A DNA stretch of 64,000 nt from NCBI GenBank assembly GCA_041596235.1, contig JBFHIW010000008.1, positions 31,164 through 95,163 of the forward strand. Reading direction: 5' to 3'. Positions 1 to 8,291 of the stretch are shown one piece after another (position 1 is the stretch's first letter; every line of letters starts with the position of its first letter). The notes under the pieces are model-generated. The model ran no database searches. It saw nothing but the letters and a program-made list of their open reading frames with translations, and was not told the DNA's origin. A program made the translations under genes and the position numbers. The DNA comes from Seohaeicola sp041596235 (GTDB taxonomy: Bacteria > Pseudomonadota > Alphaproteobacteria > Rhodobacterales > Rhodobacteraceae).

Positions 1-228
1 GTGGGGCATGGGTTGGCGGAAGGGCCGCATCTGCTGTGCCACGCCTGCCGTCGACCGATCCTGCCCGAGGATCGCAACAGCCCCGCATATGAGGAAGGCG
101 TCGCCTGCCATCATTGCGTCGATGAGACGACGGAAGAGGACAAGGCGCGATTCCGCGAGCGGCAGAAACAGATCGCACTGGCGCGGGCGCGGGGTGAGGC
201 GCATCTGGGTGGTGTCACCGGCCTCTGA
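1..228 (+). CDS. trhO: tRNA uridine(34) hydroxylase TrhO, C-terminal fragment
   Basis: The reading frame is open at the left edge, so only the last 75 or so residues are present. They carry two paired-cysteine motifs (CHAC and CHHC) followed by a basic helix rich in Arg and Gln. This is the usual C-terminal end of the rhodanese-like UPF0176/TrhO (YceA) family, which hydroxylates uridine 34 of certain tRNAs. The catalytic rhodanese domain with its active cysteine would lie upstream of the window and cannot be checked. The GTG at position 1 is an internal valine, not a start. Confidence 0.8.
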   Translation: MGHGLAEGPHLLCHACRRPILPEDRNSPAYEEGVACHHCVDETTEEDKARFRERQKQIALARARGEAHLGGVTGL

Positions 229-274
229 CGTCGGAATGTCTTGCGTATCTGAGGAACGATGAACGCGCAGGCCG

Positions 275-1489
275 TCAGGCTGCTGCCAACCGCATCGCGC
301 GGCGCGACCGTGTCAGGATCAGCAGCATGATCCCGATGTTCAGGATATTCCACGCGATCCCGTTGATGAAGGCCATCTGATAGCTGCCGCTCAGGTCATA
401 GATCCAGCCCGACATCCAGCCGCCGATCGCCATGCCCAGAATCGTCGCCATGATCACGAAGCCCACGCGTGCGCCTGCCTCGCGGGCGGGCATGTATTCA
501 CGCACGATCACCGCATAGCTGGGCACGATTCCACCCTGGCTGAGGCCGAAGACAAGGCTGACCATGTAGAGCGAGACCAGCCCGCCCGCAGGCAGATAGA
601 GAAACAGCGCCAGACATTGCAGGCCGGACCCGATCAGCAGGGTCATCACCCCGCCAAGCTTGTCGGCCAGCAGACCCGAGATCAGGCGCGACACCACGCC
701 TCCCATCAGCATCAGCGACAGCATCTCGGCGCCTACGGCAGGGCCGTAACCCAGATCGACGCAATAGGCCACGATATGCACCTGCGGCATCGACATGGCG
801 ACACAGCAGCCGATCCCGGCCAGACCCAGCAGCCACATCAATGCGCGGGGCGAAAACCCCGCCGATTTCGCCCGTGCGGCGGTGATGCTGTCGGAATGCG
901 CGCTTGCCTCAAGCGGCACACGCGCGCGCAGGAACAGCGACAGCGGGATCACACCCGCCACGGTGACAAGGGCCAGCACCATATAGACCGCGCGCCAGCC
1001 ATGATCGGCCAGAACGCCCGACAGCAGAAGCGGCCAGATCGCGCCTGACAGGTAATTGCCGCTGGCCGCGATGGCTACGGCAATGCCGCGCCGCTTGAGG
1101 AACCACAGCGAGATATCGGCGATCAGCGGGCCAAAGCTTGCCGCCGTGCCGAACCCGATCACCAGTTGCAGGAAGGACAGCGTCCAGACCGACCCTGCGA
1201 TCGAGGCCAGTGCGAACCCGCCCCCGATGGTCAGGGCCGATGCCGACAGCGCCACGGTGATTCCGAACCGGTCCACCGCGCGGCCGATTACCAGATTGCC
1301 AAGGGCAAAGCCGATCATCGTCAGCGTATAGGGCAGGGCGGCATCGGCGCGGGCTGTCTGGAACTCGGCCTGCATGGCGGGCATGATGACGATGATCGCC
1401 CACATGCCGACATTGCCGATCGTTGCGATCAGCAGCGACACGCCAAGGCGGATCCAGGAATAGCGGCTGTCCAGTGCGTCAATACCCAT
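275..1489 (-). CDS. MFS transporter
   Basis: A 404-residue inner-membrane protein with about twelve hydrophobic helices, the length and pattern of the major facilitator superfamily. The loop between helices 2 and 3 contains GRAVDRFG, the MFS signature, and the second half has GLLADKLGG at the matching place, showing the internal duplication. The C-terminal half resembles the oxalate/monocarboxylate-type branch (YMPAREAGARVG), but the substrate cannot be deduced. It is convergent with trhO and divergent from the next gene, so it is probably a single-gene transcript. The start at 1489 is the ATG that opens the conserved N-terminal helix. Confidence 0.85.
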   Translation of the reverse strand: MGIDALDSRYSWIRLGVSLLIATIGNVGMWAIIVIMPAMQAEFQTARADAALPYTLTMIGFALGNLVIGRAVDRFGITVALSASALTIGGGFALASIAGSVWTLSFLQLVIGFGTAASFGPLIADISLWFLKRRGIAVAIAASGNYLSGAIWPLLLSGVLADHGWRAVYMVLALVTVAGVIPLSLFLRARVPLEASAHSDSITAARAKSAGFSPRALMWLLGLAGIGCCVAMSMPQVHIVAYCVDLGYGPAVGAEMLSLMLMGGVVSRLISGLLADKLGGVMTLLIGSGLQCLALFLYLPAGGLVSLYMVSLVFGLSQGGIVPSYAVIVREYMPAREAGARVGFVIMATILGMAIGGWMSGWIYDLSGSYQMAFINGIAWNILNIGIMLLILTRSRRAMRLAAA

Positions 1490-1626
1490 GGCGCGACGCT
1501 AGCCGCGGCTCTTGCGCTTGTATAGGGCGCCTGCGACCCGGGGGTGACGCAAATGTGTGCCAGTGTGCAAGACAGGCGACACTTGCGCGGTGTAGTCTGC
1601 CCCGAAACGATGAAGGACCCGCAAGA

Positions 1627-2232
1627 ATGATCGATGCTCTGATCCTGCCCACGCAGCGCCGCGTCCTGCATCCGCTGGCGCAGGCGATTCACCGGCGCGG
1701 GGTGGCGGCTGACCGGATCACGCTGGCGGGCTTTGCCCTTGGGGTGTTGGCGGTGCCGGCCTTGGCCTTGGGCTGGTACGGGGTTGCGCTGGCGCTGATC
1801 CTGCTGAACCGGCTGGCGGATGGTCTGGACGGGGCGGTGGCGCGCATGGGCGCGCCCACGGATCGCGGAGCATTTCTGGATATCGCGCTGGATTTCGTCT
1901 TCTACGCCGTGGTGCCTCTGGGCTTTGCCATGGCCGATCCTGCCACCAATGCGCTGCCCGCCGCCGTGTTGATCGCGGCTTTCGTCGGCACGGGATCAAG
2001 CTTTCTGGCCTTTGCCGTGATCGCGGCCAAGCGCGGCATGCGCGCCGAGGATTATCCGAGCAAGGGCATCTTCTATCTGGGTGGCCTGACCGAAGGGTTC
2101 GAGACCATCGCGCTCTTCGTTGCCATGTGCCTGTTCCCGGTGCTGTTCCCGGTGCTGGCCTATGTCTTTGCCGCCGCTTGTGCGCTCACGACCCTGACAC
2201 GCTGGTGGCAGGGCTGGCAGGCGTTCCGCTAG
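1627..2232 (+). CDS. CDP-alcohol phosphatidyltransferase family protein
   Basis: A 201-residue integral membrane enzyme of the CDP-alcohol phosphatidyltransferase family, which moves a phosphatidyl group from CDP-diacylglycerol (or a similar CDP-linked donor) to an alcohol. The catalytic signature lies near residues 64-85: DGLDGAVAR, then GAFLDIALD, giving the two Asp pairs that hold the metal. The spacer between AR and G is seven residues where eight is usual. The rest is hydrophobic with about six helices. The frame is open further upstream, but ATG 1627 begins the family-like N-terminus. The acceptor (glycerol phosphate, serine, inositol or another) cannot be told. Confidence 0.8.
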   Translation: MIDALILPTQRRVLHPLAQAIHRRGVAADRITLAGFALGVLAVPALALGWYGVALALILLNRLADGLDGAVARMGAPTDRGAFLDIALDFVFYAVVPLGFAMADPATNALPAAVLIAAFVGTGSSFLAFAVIAAKRGMRAEDYPSKGIFYLGGLTEGFETIALFVAMCLFPVLFPVLAYVFAAACALTTLTRWWQGWQAFR

Positions 2233-2235
2233 CGA

Positions 2236-3237
2236 TCAGATCCGCTTGCCGTCGGCGCCGAAGACCATCATTGCGGCATCATCCCAACCCAGCCACAGGT
2301 CCGTGCCTTCCGAGGGCAGCGGCAGGTGGCCGCCTTGGCGCACGGTGATCAATTGCCCATGCGGCAGCCGCAGATGCACCAGCGTTTCCGCGCCAAGGGC
2401 CTCGCAATAGGCAACGCGCGCCTGCAACCGGGTGGGGCTGTCGGTCAGCTTGATATGTTCGGGGCGGATGCCCACGGTCTTGCCGACGGATACGCCGATG
2501 CTGCCCGCAGGCATGAAATTCGTGGCCGGTGAGCCGATGAAGCCTGCAACGAATTCGGTCTGCGGGTTCTCGTAGACCTCCAAAGGCTTGCCGATCTGGT
2601 CGGCCACGCCCGCGTTCATCACGATCATCCGGTCGGCCAGAGTCATCGCCTCGACCTGATCATGCGTCACATACAGGGACGTCACACCCAGTTCCCGCTG
2701 CAATTGCTTGATCTCCAGCCGCATCTGCACGCGCAGCTTGGCGTCAAGGTTGGACAGCGGCTCGTCGAACAGGAAGACGGCTGGCTTGCGCACGATGGCG
2801 CGGCCCATGGCGACGCGCTGGCGCTGCCCGCCCGACAATTCGCGCGGCTTGCGCTGCAGATAGGGCTCCAGTTGCAACAGCTTGGCGGCCGATGCCACGC
2901 GCGCCGCGATCTCGTCCTTGGGGGTCTTCGCGATCTTCAACCCGTAGGCCATGTTGTCGAAGACCGACATATGCGGGTAAAGCGCGTAGTTCTGGAACAC
3001 CATGGCGATGTTGCGCTCCATCGGCTCGGCCTCGTTGACGCGCTTGTCGTCGATGCGGATCTCGCCGCTGGTGATGCCTTCCAGCCCGGCCACCATCCGC
3101 AGAAGCGTGGACTTGCCGCAGCCCGATGGCCCGACGATCACGATGAATTCGCCATCCTGCACGTCGATGTCGACGCCGTGGATCACATCGGTCGCGCCAA
3201 AGGATTTGCGCACGTTATCAAGGGTCAGGGTCGCCAT
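2236..3237 (-). CDS. ugpC: sn-glycerol-3-phosphate ABC transporter ATP-binding protein UgpC
   Basis: A 333-residue ATPase of the MalK/UgpC type, the cytoplasmic motor of the glycerol-3-phosphate importer. Walker A is GPSGCGKST near residue 37, the signature is LSGGQRQRVAMGRA, Walker B is VFLFDEP and the switch His lies in YVTHDQ. A C-terminal TOBE-like regulatory domain of about 100 residues follows, including GIRPEH as in MalK relatives. It is the last gene of ugpB-ugpA-ugpE-ugpC and starts directly after the ugpE stop. Assignment to glycerol phosphate rather than sugar rests mainly on the strong UgpB match in the same operon. Confidence 0.9.
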   Translation of the reverse strand: MATLTLDNVRKSFGATDVIHGVDIDVQDGEFIVIVGPSGCGKSTLLRMVAGLEGITSGEIRIDDKRVNEAEPMERNIAMVFQNYALYPHMSVFDNMAYGLKIAKTPKDEIAARVASAAKLLQLEPYLQRKPRELSGGQRQRVAMGRAIVRKPAVFLFDEPLSNLDAKLRVQMRLEIKQLQRELGVTSLYVTHDQVEAMTLADRMIVMNAGVADQIGKPLEVYENPQTEFVAGFIGSPATNFMPAGSIGVSVGKTVGIRPEHIKLTDSPTRLQARVAYCEALGAETLVHLRLPHGQLITVRQGGHLPLPSEGTDLWLGWDDAAMMVFGADGKRI

Positions 3238-4092
3238 TTATTTCTCGCTATCAACAAGGCCGCGGATGAAAAGCTTCTGCATCGAGATGACCACGATCAC
3301 TGGCGGCACCATTGCCAGGATGGAGGTGGCCATGATCACCGGCCAGTCGGCCAGATCGTCGCCCGAGGGGAACATCTGCCGGATGCCCATGACGATGGTG
3401 TTCATCGACGGATCGGTGGTGATCAAGAGCGGCCAGAGGTACTGGTTCCAGCCGTAGATGAACAGGATCACGAACAGCGCCGCGATATTGGTGCGGCTCA
3501 TGGGCAGTAGGATATGCCAGAAGAACTGCATAGGGCTTGCGCCATCGACGCGCGCGGCTTCCGTCAACTCGTCCGGCACGGTCAGAAAGAACTGCCGGAA
3601 CAGGAAGGTCGCCGTGGCCGATGCGATCAGCGGAAAGATCAGGCCCGAATAGCTGTTCAGCATCCCGAAATTCGCGATCACCTCATAGGTGGGCACGATA
3701 CGTACCTCGACCGGCAGCATCAGCGTCAGGAAGATCAGCCAGAAAAAGATCGTCCGCCCCGGAAAGCGGAAATAGACGATGGCAAAGGCCGATGTCAGCG
3801 AGATCACGATCTTCCCGATCGTGATGCCCAGCGCCATGATCAGCGAATTCAGCATCATCATCGCCACAGGCGCATTGACGCCCGACAGCAGCGCCTTGCT
3901 GTAATTCTCGAAGAACTGATCGCCCGGCAGCAGGGGCATGGGCGGGCGCACGATCTCGGGCTGCGTCACGGTCGAGGCCACGAAGGCCAGCCAGATCGGG
4001 AAGAAGATGAACAATACGCCGATGATCAGACCCAGATGGGTCAGCTTGTGGCCAAGGCCGCGTTTCTCCACCATGCCGCGTTGCTCAGACAT
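3238..4092 (-). CDS. ugpE: sn-glycerol-3-phosphate ABC transporter permease UgpE
   Basis: A 284-residue inner-membrane permease with six predicted helices, one of the two channel subunits of the Ugp importer. The cytoplasmic EAA loop that docks on UgpC is visible as ELTEAARVDGASPMQFF near residue 180. The N-terminus begins with a basic cytoplasmic stretch before the first helix. The start overlaps the ugpA stop by one base, so the two are translationally coupled, as expected for subunits made in equal amounts. Confidence 0.9.
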   Translation of the reverse strand: MSEQRGMVEKRGLGHKLTHLGLIIGVLFIFFPIWLAFVASTVTQPEIVRPPMPLLPGDQFFENYSKALLSGVNAPVAMMMLNSLIMALGITIGKIVISLTSAFAIVYFRFPGRTIFFWLIFLTLMLPVEVRIVPTYEVIANFGMLNSYSGLIFPLIASATATFLFRQFFLTVPDELTEAARVDGASPMQFFWHILLPMSRTNIAALFVILFIYGWNQYLWPLLITTDPSMNTIVMGIRQMFPSGDDLADWPVIMATSILAMVPPVIVVISMQKLFIRGLVDSEK

Positions 4093-4973
4093 CAGTAATG
4101 CACCCTGCGTTCGATGAATTTGAACTGGATCACGGTCAGCAGGCCCACCAGAACCAGCAGGATCACCGATTGTGCCGCGCTTGATCCCAGGTCCTGGCCC
4201 ACGAAGCCGTCGGAATAGACCTTGTAGACGAGGATCGTTGTGGCCTGCTGCGGGCCGCCTGCCGTGATCGTGTGGATCACCCCGAAGGTCTCGAAGAAGG
4301 CATAGACCACATTGACGACCAGCAGGAAAAACGTGGTGGGCGACAGCAGCGGCCAGACGATGGTGCGGAACCGGGTCCAGAATTTGGCGCCATCAATGGC
4401 GGCGGCCTCGATCACCGACCGCGGGATCGCCTGCAACCCCGCCAGGAAAAACAGGAAGTTGTAGCTGATGCGCCCCCAGCTTGATGCGACGACGACAAGG
4501 CCCATCGCTTCGGCCTCGTTCAGAACGTGGTTCCAGTCATAGCCCAGCACGCCCAGATACCAGGCCACTACGCCCACGCGGGTGTTGAACATGAACATCC
4601 ACAGCACACCCGCCACGGCCGGGGCCACGGCATAGGGCCAGATCAGCAGCGTCCGGTAGGTGCCCGAACCCTTGATCAGCCGGTCCGCAAGGATCGCCAG
4701 ATACAGCGCCACGCCCATCGACACCACGGTCACGAGGCTGGAAAATATCGCGGTGGTGACAAAGGACGCCCGATAATAGGGATCGCCCAGCAGGTACTCG
4801 AAATTGCCCAGACCGACGAATTGCGTCTTGAGGCCGAAGGGATCGGGCACGAACATCGACTGCCAGATCGCCTGTCCCGCCGGATAGAAGAAGAAGATCG
4901 CGGTGATCACGATCTGCGGCAGAAGCAGCAGGGCGGGCAGCATCCAGCCCTTGAAGATGACGCGCTTTTCCAT
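4092..4973 (-). CDS. ugpA: sn-glycerol-3-phosphate ABC transporter permease UgpA
   Basis: A 293-residue inner-membrane permease, the partner of UgpE in the glycerol-3-phosphate channel. It has six hydrophobic helices and an EAA loop (AIPRSVIEAAAIDGA, about residue 195). It follows ugpB across a 103-base gap that holds a hairpin terminator, so ugpA-ugpE-ugpC are probably expressed at a lower level than the binding protein by partial read-through. That is the usual economy of ABC importer operons. Confidence 0.9.
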   Translation of the reverse strand: MEKRVIFKGWMLPALLLLPQIVITAIFFFYPAGQAIWQSMFVPDPFGLKTQFVGLGNFEYLLGDPYYRASFVTTAIFSSLVTVVSMGVALYLAILADRLIKGSGTYRTLLIWPYAVAPAVAGVLWMFMFNTRVGVVAWYLGVLGYDWNHVLNEAEAMGLVVVASSWGRISYNFLFFLAGLQAIPRSVIEAAAIDGAKFWTRFRTIVWPLLSPTTFFLLVVNVVYAFFETFGVIHTITAGGPQQATTILVYKVYSDGFVGQDLGSSAAQSVILLVLVGLLTVIQFKFIERRVHY

Positions 4974-5033
4974 GCGGGGGTCCGGTCTTTGTCAGCGGTG
5001 GCGGAAGTATGGGGCAAGCCCGGCCGAAAGAAA

Positions 5034-5060
5034 ACGGCCCCCGATCCTGCCGGGGGCCGT
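5034..5060 (-). terminator. Internal terminator/attenuator between ugpB and ugpA
   Basis: A perfect 10-bp inverted repeat (5034-5043 with 5051-5060) and a 7-base loop. On the minus strand it is followed by TTTTCTTTC. It lies 17 bases after the ugpB stop codon and before ugpA, so it should stop part of the transcript and stabilise the ugpB message. Confidence 0.8.
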
Positions 5061-5076
5061 TCCCATGGCTCGCGCC

Positions 5077-6387
5077 TTAGCGGTTGGCCTGCTCGAAGCG
5101 GCGCAGCAGCTGGTTGCCACGCTCGACGGCGCTGTCCAGTGCGACCTGTGCGGTCTTCTGGCCCGACCAGACGCCTTCCAGCTCTTCGTCGATGATCGTG
5201 CGGACCTGATCGAAGCTGCCCAGACGCAGACCCTTGGAGTTCTCGGTCGGCGTGTTGCGGGTCATCTGAATGCCCGCGATTTCGGTGCCGGGATTCGCGT
5301 CATAGAAGCCCTGCGACTGCGTCAGCTCGCCCGCTGCCGTGGTGATCGGCAGATAGCCGGTATCCTGATGCCACTTGGCCTGCACCTCGGGCGAGGACAG
5401 GAAGTTCAGGAAGGCGGCAACACCATTGTATTCGGCTTCCGGCTTGCCTTCCATGATCCAGACGGATGCACCGCCGATGATCGTGTTCTGCGGCGCGGCC
5501 TCGACCGAATCCCAGTAGGGCAGGTGGCGGATATCGAAGGCGAACTGTGCTTCGGCCTTCACACCGGCATAGCCGGCCGAGCTTTCGGTGAACAGCGCGC
5601 ATTCACCACCGCGGAAATTGGCGCCGGCTTCGTTGCGGCGACCGGCATAGATGAACTTGCCATCCTGTGCCCATTTGCCCAGCTGCTCGATATGCGCGAC
5701 CTGCAGCGGTCCGTTGAACACCAGCTCGGTGTCAAATCCGCCAAAGCCGTTTTCCTTCGTGGCGAAGGGCACGTTGTGATAGGCCGAGAAGCTTTCCAGA
5801 TGCACCCAGCTCTGCCATGAGGTGGTGTAGGGGCAGGTCACGCCCGCGTCCTTCAGCTGCGTCAGCACACCGTCCCAGGCTTCCCAGGTCGACAGGTCCA
5901 CATCGGGGTCGATCCCGGCTTCGGCCAGCTTGTCGCGGTTCACATAGAGAACCTGCGTCGACGAGTTGTAGGGGAAGGACAGCATCTGACCGTCGGCATT
6001 GGTGTAGTAACCGGTCACGGCGGGGATATAGGCGTTCGGGTCAAAGGTCAGGCCCGAGGCCTCCATCACTTCGAAAACCGGTTTGATCGCGCCCGACGCG
6101 GCCATCATCGTCGCGGTGCCGACCTCAAACACCTGCAGCAGGTGGGGCTGTTCGCCCGCGCGGAAGGCCGCGATGCCGGCGTTCAGCGTCTCGGAATAGT
6201 TGCCCTTGTGGGTTGCCACGACCTTGTAGTCGGACTGGCTGGAATTGAACAACGCGACCTGCGCGTCCAGCAATTCACCCAGGCGGCCGGTGAAGGCATG
6301 CCACCACTGGATTTCGGTCTGCGCCGATGCGGCGGTTCCCCATGCCATGGACGCGACCAGGGCCAGGTTCAATGTCTTGATTTTCAT
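5077..6387 (-). CDS. ugpB: sn-glycerol-3-phosphate ABC transporter substrate-binding protein UgpB
   Basis: A 436-residue periplasmic binding protein. The first 22 residues form a Sec signal peptide ending AAS-A. Many blocks match enterobacterial UgpB closely: WWHAFTGRLGELLD near the mature N-terminus, VFEVGTATMMA, SWQSWVHLESFSAYHN, PQNTIIGGASVWIMEGK, KWHQDTGYLPIT and the end AVERGNQLLRRFE. That makes glycerol-3-phosphate (or its diesters) the likely ligand. It is the first gene of ugpBAEC and is followed by an internal terminator, consistent with higher expression than the permeases. Confidence 0.93.
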   Translation of the reverse strand: MKIKTLNLALVASMAWGTAASAQTEIQWWHAFTGRLGELLDAQVALFNSSQSDYKVVATHKGNYSETLNAGIAAFRAGEQPHLLQVFEVGTATMMAASGAIKPVFEVMEASGLTFDPNAYIPAVTGYYTNADGQMLSFPYNSSTQVLYVNRDKLAEAGIDPDVDLSTWEAWDGVLTQLKDAGVTCPYTTSWQSWVHLESFSAYHNVPFATKENGFGGFDTELVFNGPLQVAHIEQLGKWAQDGKFIYAGRRNEAGANFRGGECALFTESSAGYAGVKAEAQFAFDIRHLPYWDSVEAAPQNTIIGGASVWIMEGKPEAEYNGVAAFLNFLSSPEVQAKWHQDTGYLPITTAAGELTQSQGFYDANPGTEIAGIQMTRNTPTENSKGLRLGSFDQVRTIIDEELEGVWSGQKTAQVALDSAVERGNQLLRRFEQANR

Positions 6388-6455
6388 GTCGTCCTCCCAG
6401 ACGTTTCATGGTTCTGATTATGCAGCCTGCGGCTGGGACCAAAAAAACCCCGCGC

Positions 6456-6485
6456 CGAAGCGAACATTTCTGAAACGATACGAAA
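6456..6485 (-). promoter_or_regulatory. Candidate DeoR/GlpR-type operator upstream of ugpB
   Basis: The 278 bases upstream of ugpB hold no gene. Within them CGAA occurs at 6456, 6461 and 6481 with a related AAACG at 6473; on the ugpB strand these read as repeated TTCG/TTTCG blocks. DeoR-family repressors such as GlpR commonly bind TTTCG repeats, and glycerol phosphate is the GlpR inducer. The fit is by eye only. Confidence 0.25.
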
Positions 6486-6665
6486 GGATTGGGCCGAAGC
6501 GCCTGCGCAAGTCAAGCGCTTTTGGCCCCTGTGATCTGCATCGCCGCGAGGGTTTGGCATCATCCCGTATCATGATGCGCTGGTTAGGGGCGCATTGTAA
6601 CGGGCGGATGAAGCCCTCGCGGAAATGTTCGATAATTTTCGCTCAGGTGCGAGAGCGCAGGGCGA

Positions 6666-7691
6666 TCAGCCCTCCAGACAGGTTGCGAAAGAGCCTGCCA
6701 TGGCGCGCATCATCTGCGGATAAAGCCCGGCCCCCGGTGCAAGATCCTGGCCCAGCGGGTCCAGCAATCCGACCTTTGCACTGCCTTCAAAGACCGTGTC
6801 GATCAGGCGCTTGTCGAACTGCGGCTCGGCAAAGACGCAAGCAGCCCCCATGGTTGCGACGGCGTCGCGCAGCTCGGCGATTCGACCGGCGCTGGGCGCG
6901 CTGGCATCGCTCAAGGTGATGGAACCGGCGGCGACCAGATCGAAGCGGCGCTCGAAATACTGGTAGGCGTCGTGGAAGACGACGAAGCCCTTGTCCGATA
7001 CCGGGGCCAGCATGGCTGCGATCTCGGCTTGCAGGGCGTCGATATCTGCCTGCCCGGCCGCTGCATTGGCGGCATATGTTGCCGCGTTGTCAGGGTCCAG
7101 CCGCGCTAGTTCAGCCGCAATGACCCCCAGCCAGAGGCGGGCATTCAATGGGTCCAGCCAGGTATGCGAATCATTGCCGGCATGATCATGCCCCGCGTGG
7201 TCATCCGCTTTTTCCGCATGGTCATGGTCATGATCGTGGGCCTCTGCCTTGTCGTGATCGTGATCGTGATCGTCATGCTTTGCGTGATCATCCTCGCCAT
7301 GGGCGTGATCGTGATGTCCGAACGTCGCGCCTTCGCGATACTCATGGAGGATTGTTCCCTCGACCGACATCAGCTCAATCTTGCCAGCATCTTCGCCCAG
7401 CGTGGCGATCGGCCCTTCCAGCCATGGCGTCAGTGCCGCGCCGACCCAGATGACCAGATCGGCCTCGTCAAGGGCTCGCGCCTCGGAGGGGCGCATCGAA
7501 TAGCCATGCGGCGAGGCGCCGGGCTGCACGATCAAGGACGGTTCGCCCACGCCCTGCATGACTTGCGCAACAAGGGAATGCACCGGTGCGATATCCGTGG
7601 CGACCCGCGGCACCTCGGCCAGAGCAGCAGTGGACAGCAACGTGGCCATCAGGCCGAACGACACGGGGGCAGGGCGTAGCATGGGGCGCAT
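6666..7691 (-). CDS. znuA: Zinc ABC transporter substrate-binding protein ZnuA
   Basis: A 341-residue periplasmic zinc-binding protein that delivers Zn2+ to ZnuBC. A Sec signal peptide ends near residue 25 (TAALA-EVP). Expected metal ligands are His62 (SPHGYS), His176 (SHTWLDP), the His in VFHDAYQYF and the Asp in EPQFD. Between them, residues 126-170 form a very His/Asp-rich loop, the typical flexible zinc-scavenging loop of ZnuA, here unusually long. The frame is open to 8171, but ATG 7691 is chosen because GAGGA precedes it by about 8 bases and the signal peptide starts there. It is divergent from zur-znuC-znuB over two Zur boxes. Confidence 0.92.
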   Translation of the reverse strand: MRPMLRPAPVSFGLMATLLSTAALAEVPRVATDIAPVHSLVAQVMQGVGEPSLIVQPGASPHGYSMRPSEARALDEADLVIWVGAALTPWLEGPIATLGEDAGKIELMSVEGTILHEYREGATFGHHDHAHGEDDHAKHDDHDHDHDKAEAHDHDHDHAEKADDHAGHDHAGNDSHTWLDPLNARLWLGVIAAELARLDPDNAATYAANAAAGQADIDALQAEIAAMLAPVSDKGFVVFHDAYQYFERRFDLVAAGSITLSDASAPSAGRIAELRDAVATMGAACVFAEPQFDKRLIDTVFEGSAKVGLLDPLGQDLAPGAGLYPQMMRAMAGSFATCLEG

Positions 7692-7737
7692 GGGCGATTC
7701 CTCGGTTGATGGCAAGACGCGGACTGCTCTATTCGAT

Positions 7738-7771
7738 ATGTTATAACATTGCAAACCGAATGTTATAACAT
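7738..7771. promoter_or_regulatory. Tandem Zur boxes in the znuA / zur-znuCB divergent promoter
   Basis: Two identical 12-bp perfect palindromes, ATGTTATAACAT, at 7738-7749 and 7760-7771, each followed by TGC. Their centres are 22 bp apart, about two helical turns, so two repressor dimers would sit on the same face of the DNA. They match the alphaproteobacterial Zur operator and lie between znuA (start 7691) and zur (start 7809), so they should control both transcripts. Confidence 0.88.
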
Positions 7772-7808
7772 TGCATTCGCAACAGGGATGACCTAGCAAG
7801 ATGGCAAG

Positions 7809-8291
7809 ATGACAGCCCATGGATTCGATCCGCACGACCACGATCACTGTATCGCTGACGCCCTGTCGGCGGCTGAAGAGTTGTGCGCGCAACGCAAACT
7901 CAATCTGACACCCGTGCGCCGACGCGTTCTCGAGATCCTTCTGCAGCAGCACAAGGCGATGGGAGCCTATGATATTCTCTCCCGACTCGAGGCCGAGGGG
8001 TTGGGCTCTCAACCTCCCGTGGCCTACCGCGCGCTGGACTTTCTGGTCAGCAACGGCTTTGCGCACAAGATCGAAGGGCTGAACGCCTATATCGCCTGTT
8101 CGCACCCCAACGCCACACATGCACCGGCCTTCCTGATCTGCCGCAAATGCGGCGTGGTGCAGGAAACGCAATCCGAGCCTGCCAAGGGTACATTGGGATC
8201 GGTGGCGCGGGCGGCCGGTTTCGTGATCGAAAGCACCGTGGTCGAGGCGCAGGGCCTTTGCCCGGCCTGTCAGGAAGGGGCGGCGGCATGA
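7809..8291 (+). CDS. zur: Zinc uptake regulator Zur (Fur family)
   Basis: A 160-residue Fur-family repressor that, with zinc bound, shuts off zinc import. The N-terminal winged helix covers roughly residues 25-95, with a recognition region around QPPVAYRALDFL. The dimerisation half has the two structural CxxC pairs, CRKC and CPAC. The N-terminus contains the His-rich HDHDH, unusual for Zur and possibly a metal contact. It is the first gene of zur-znuC-znuB, overlaps znuC by four bases (ATGA), and is preceded by two Zur boxes, so it is autoregulated. Confidence 0.93.
   Translation: MTAHGFDPHDHDHCIADALSAAEELCAQRKLNLTPVRRRVLEILLQQHKAMGAYDILSRLEAEGLGSQPPVAYRALDFLVSNGFAHKIEGLNAYIACSHPNATHAPAFLICRKCGVVQETQSEPAKGTLGSVARAAGFVIESTVVEAQGLCPACQEGAAA

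Noticed and set aside
7180..7320. Short repeated units suggestive of a CRISPR-like or satellite array
   Set aside because: They are His/Asp codons of the metal-binding loop of ZnuA; the repeats are in frame and have no spacer structure.
7692..8171. N-terminal extension of ZnuA
   Set aside because: It would run through the Zur boxes and antisense to zur; the ATG at 7691 has a good SD and begins the signal peptide.
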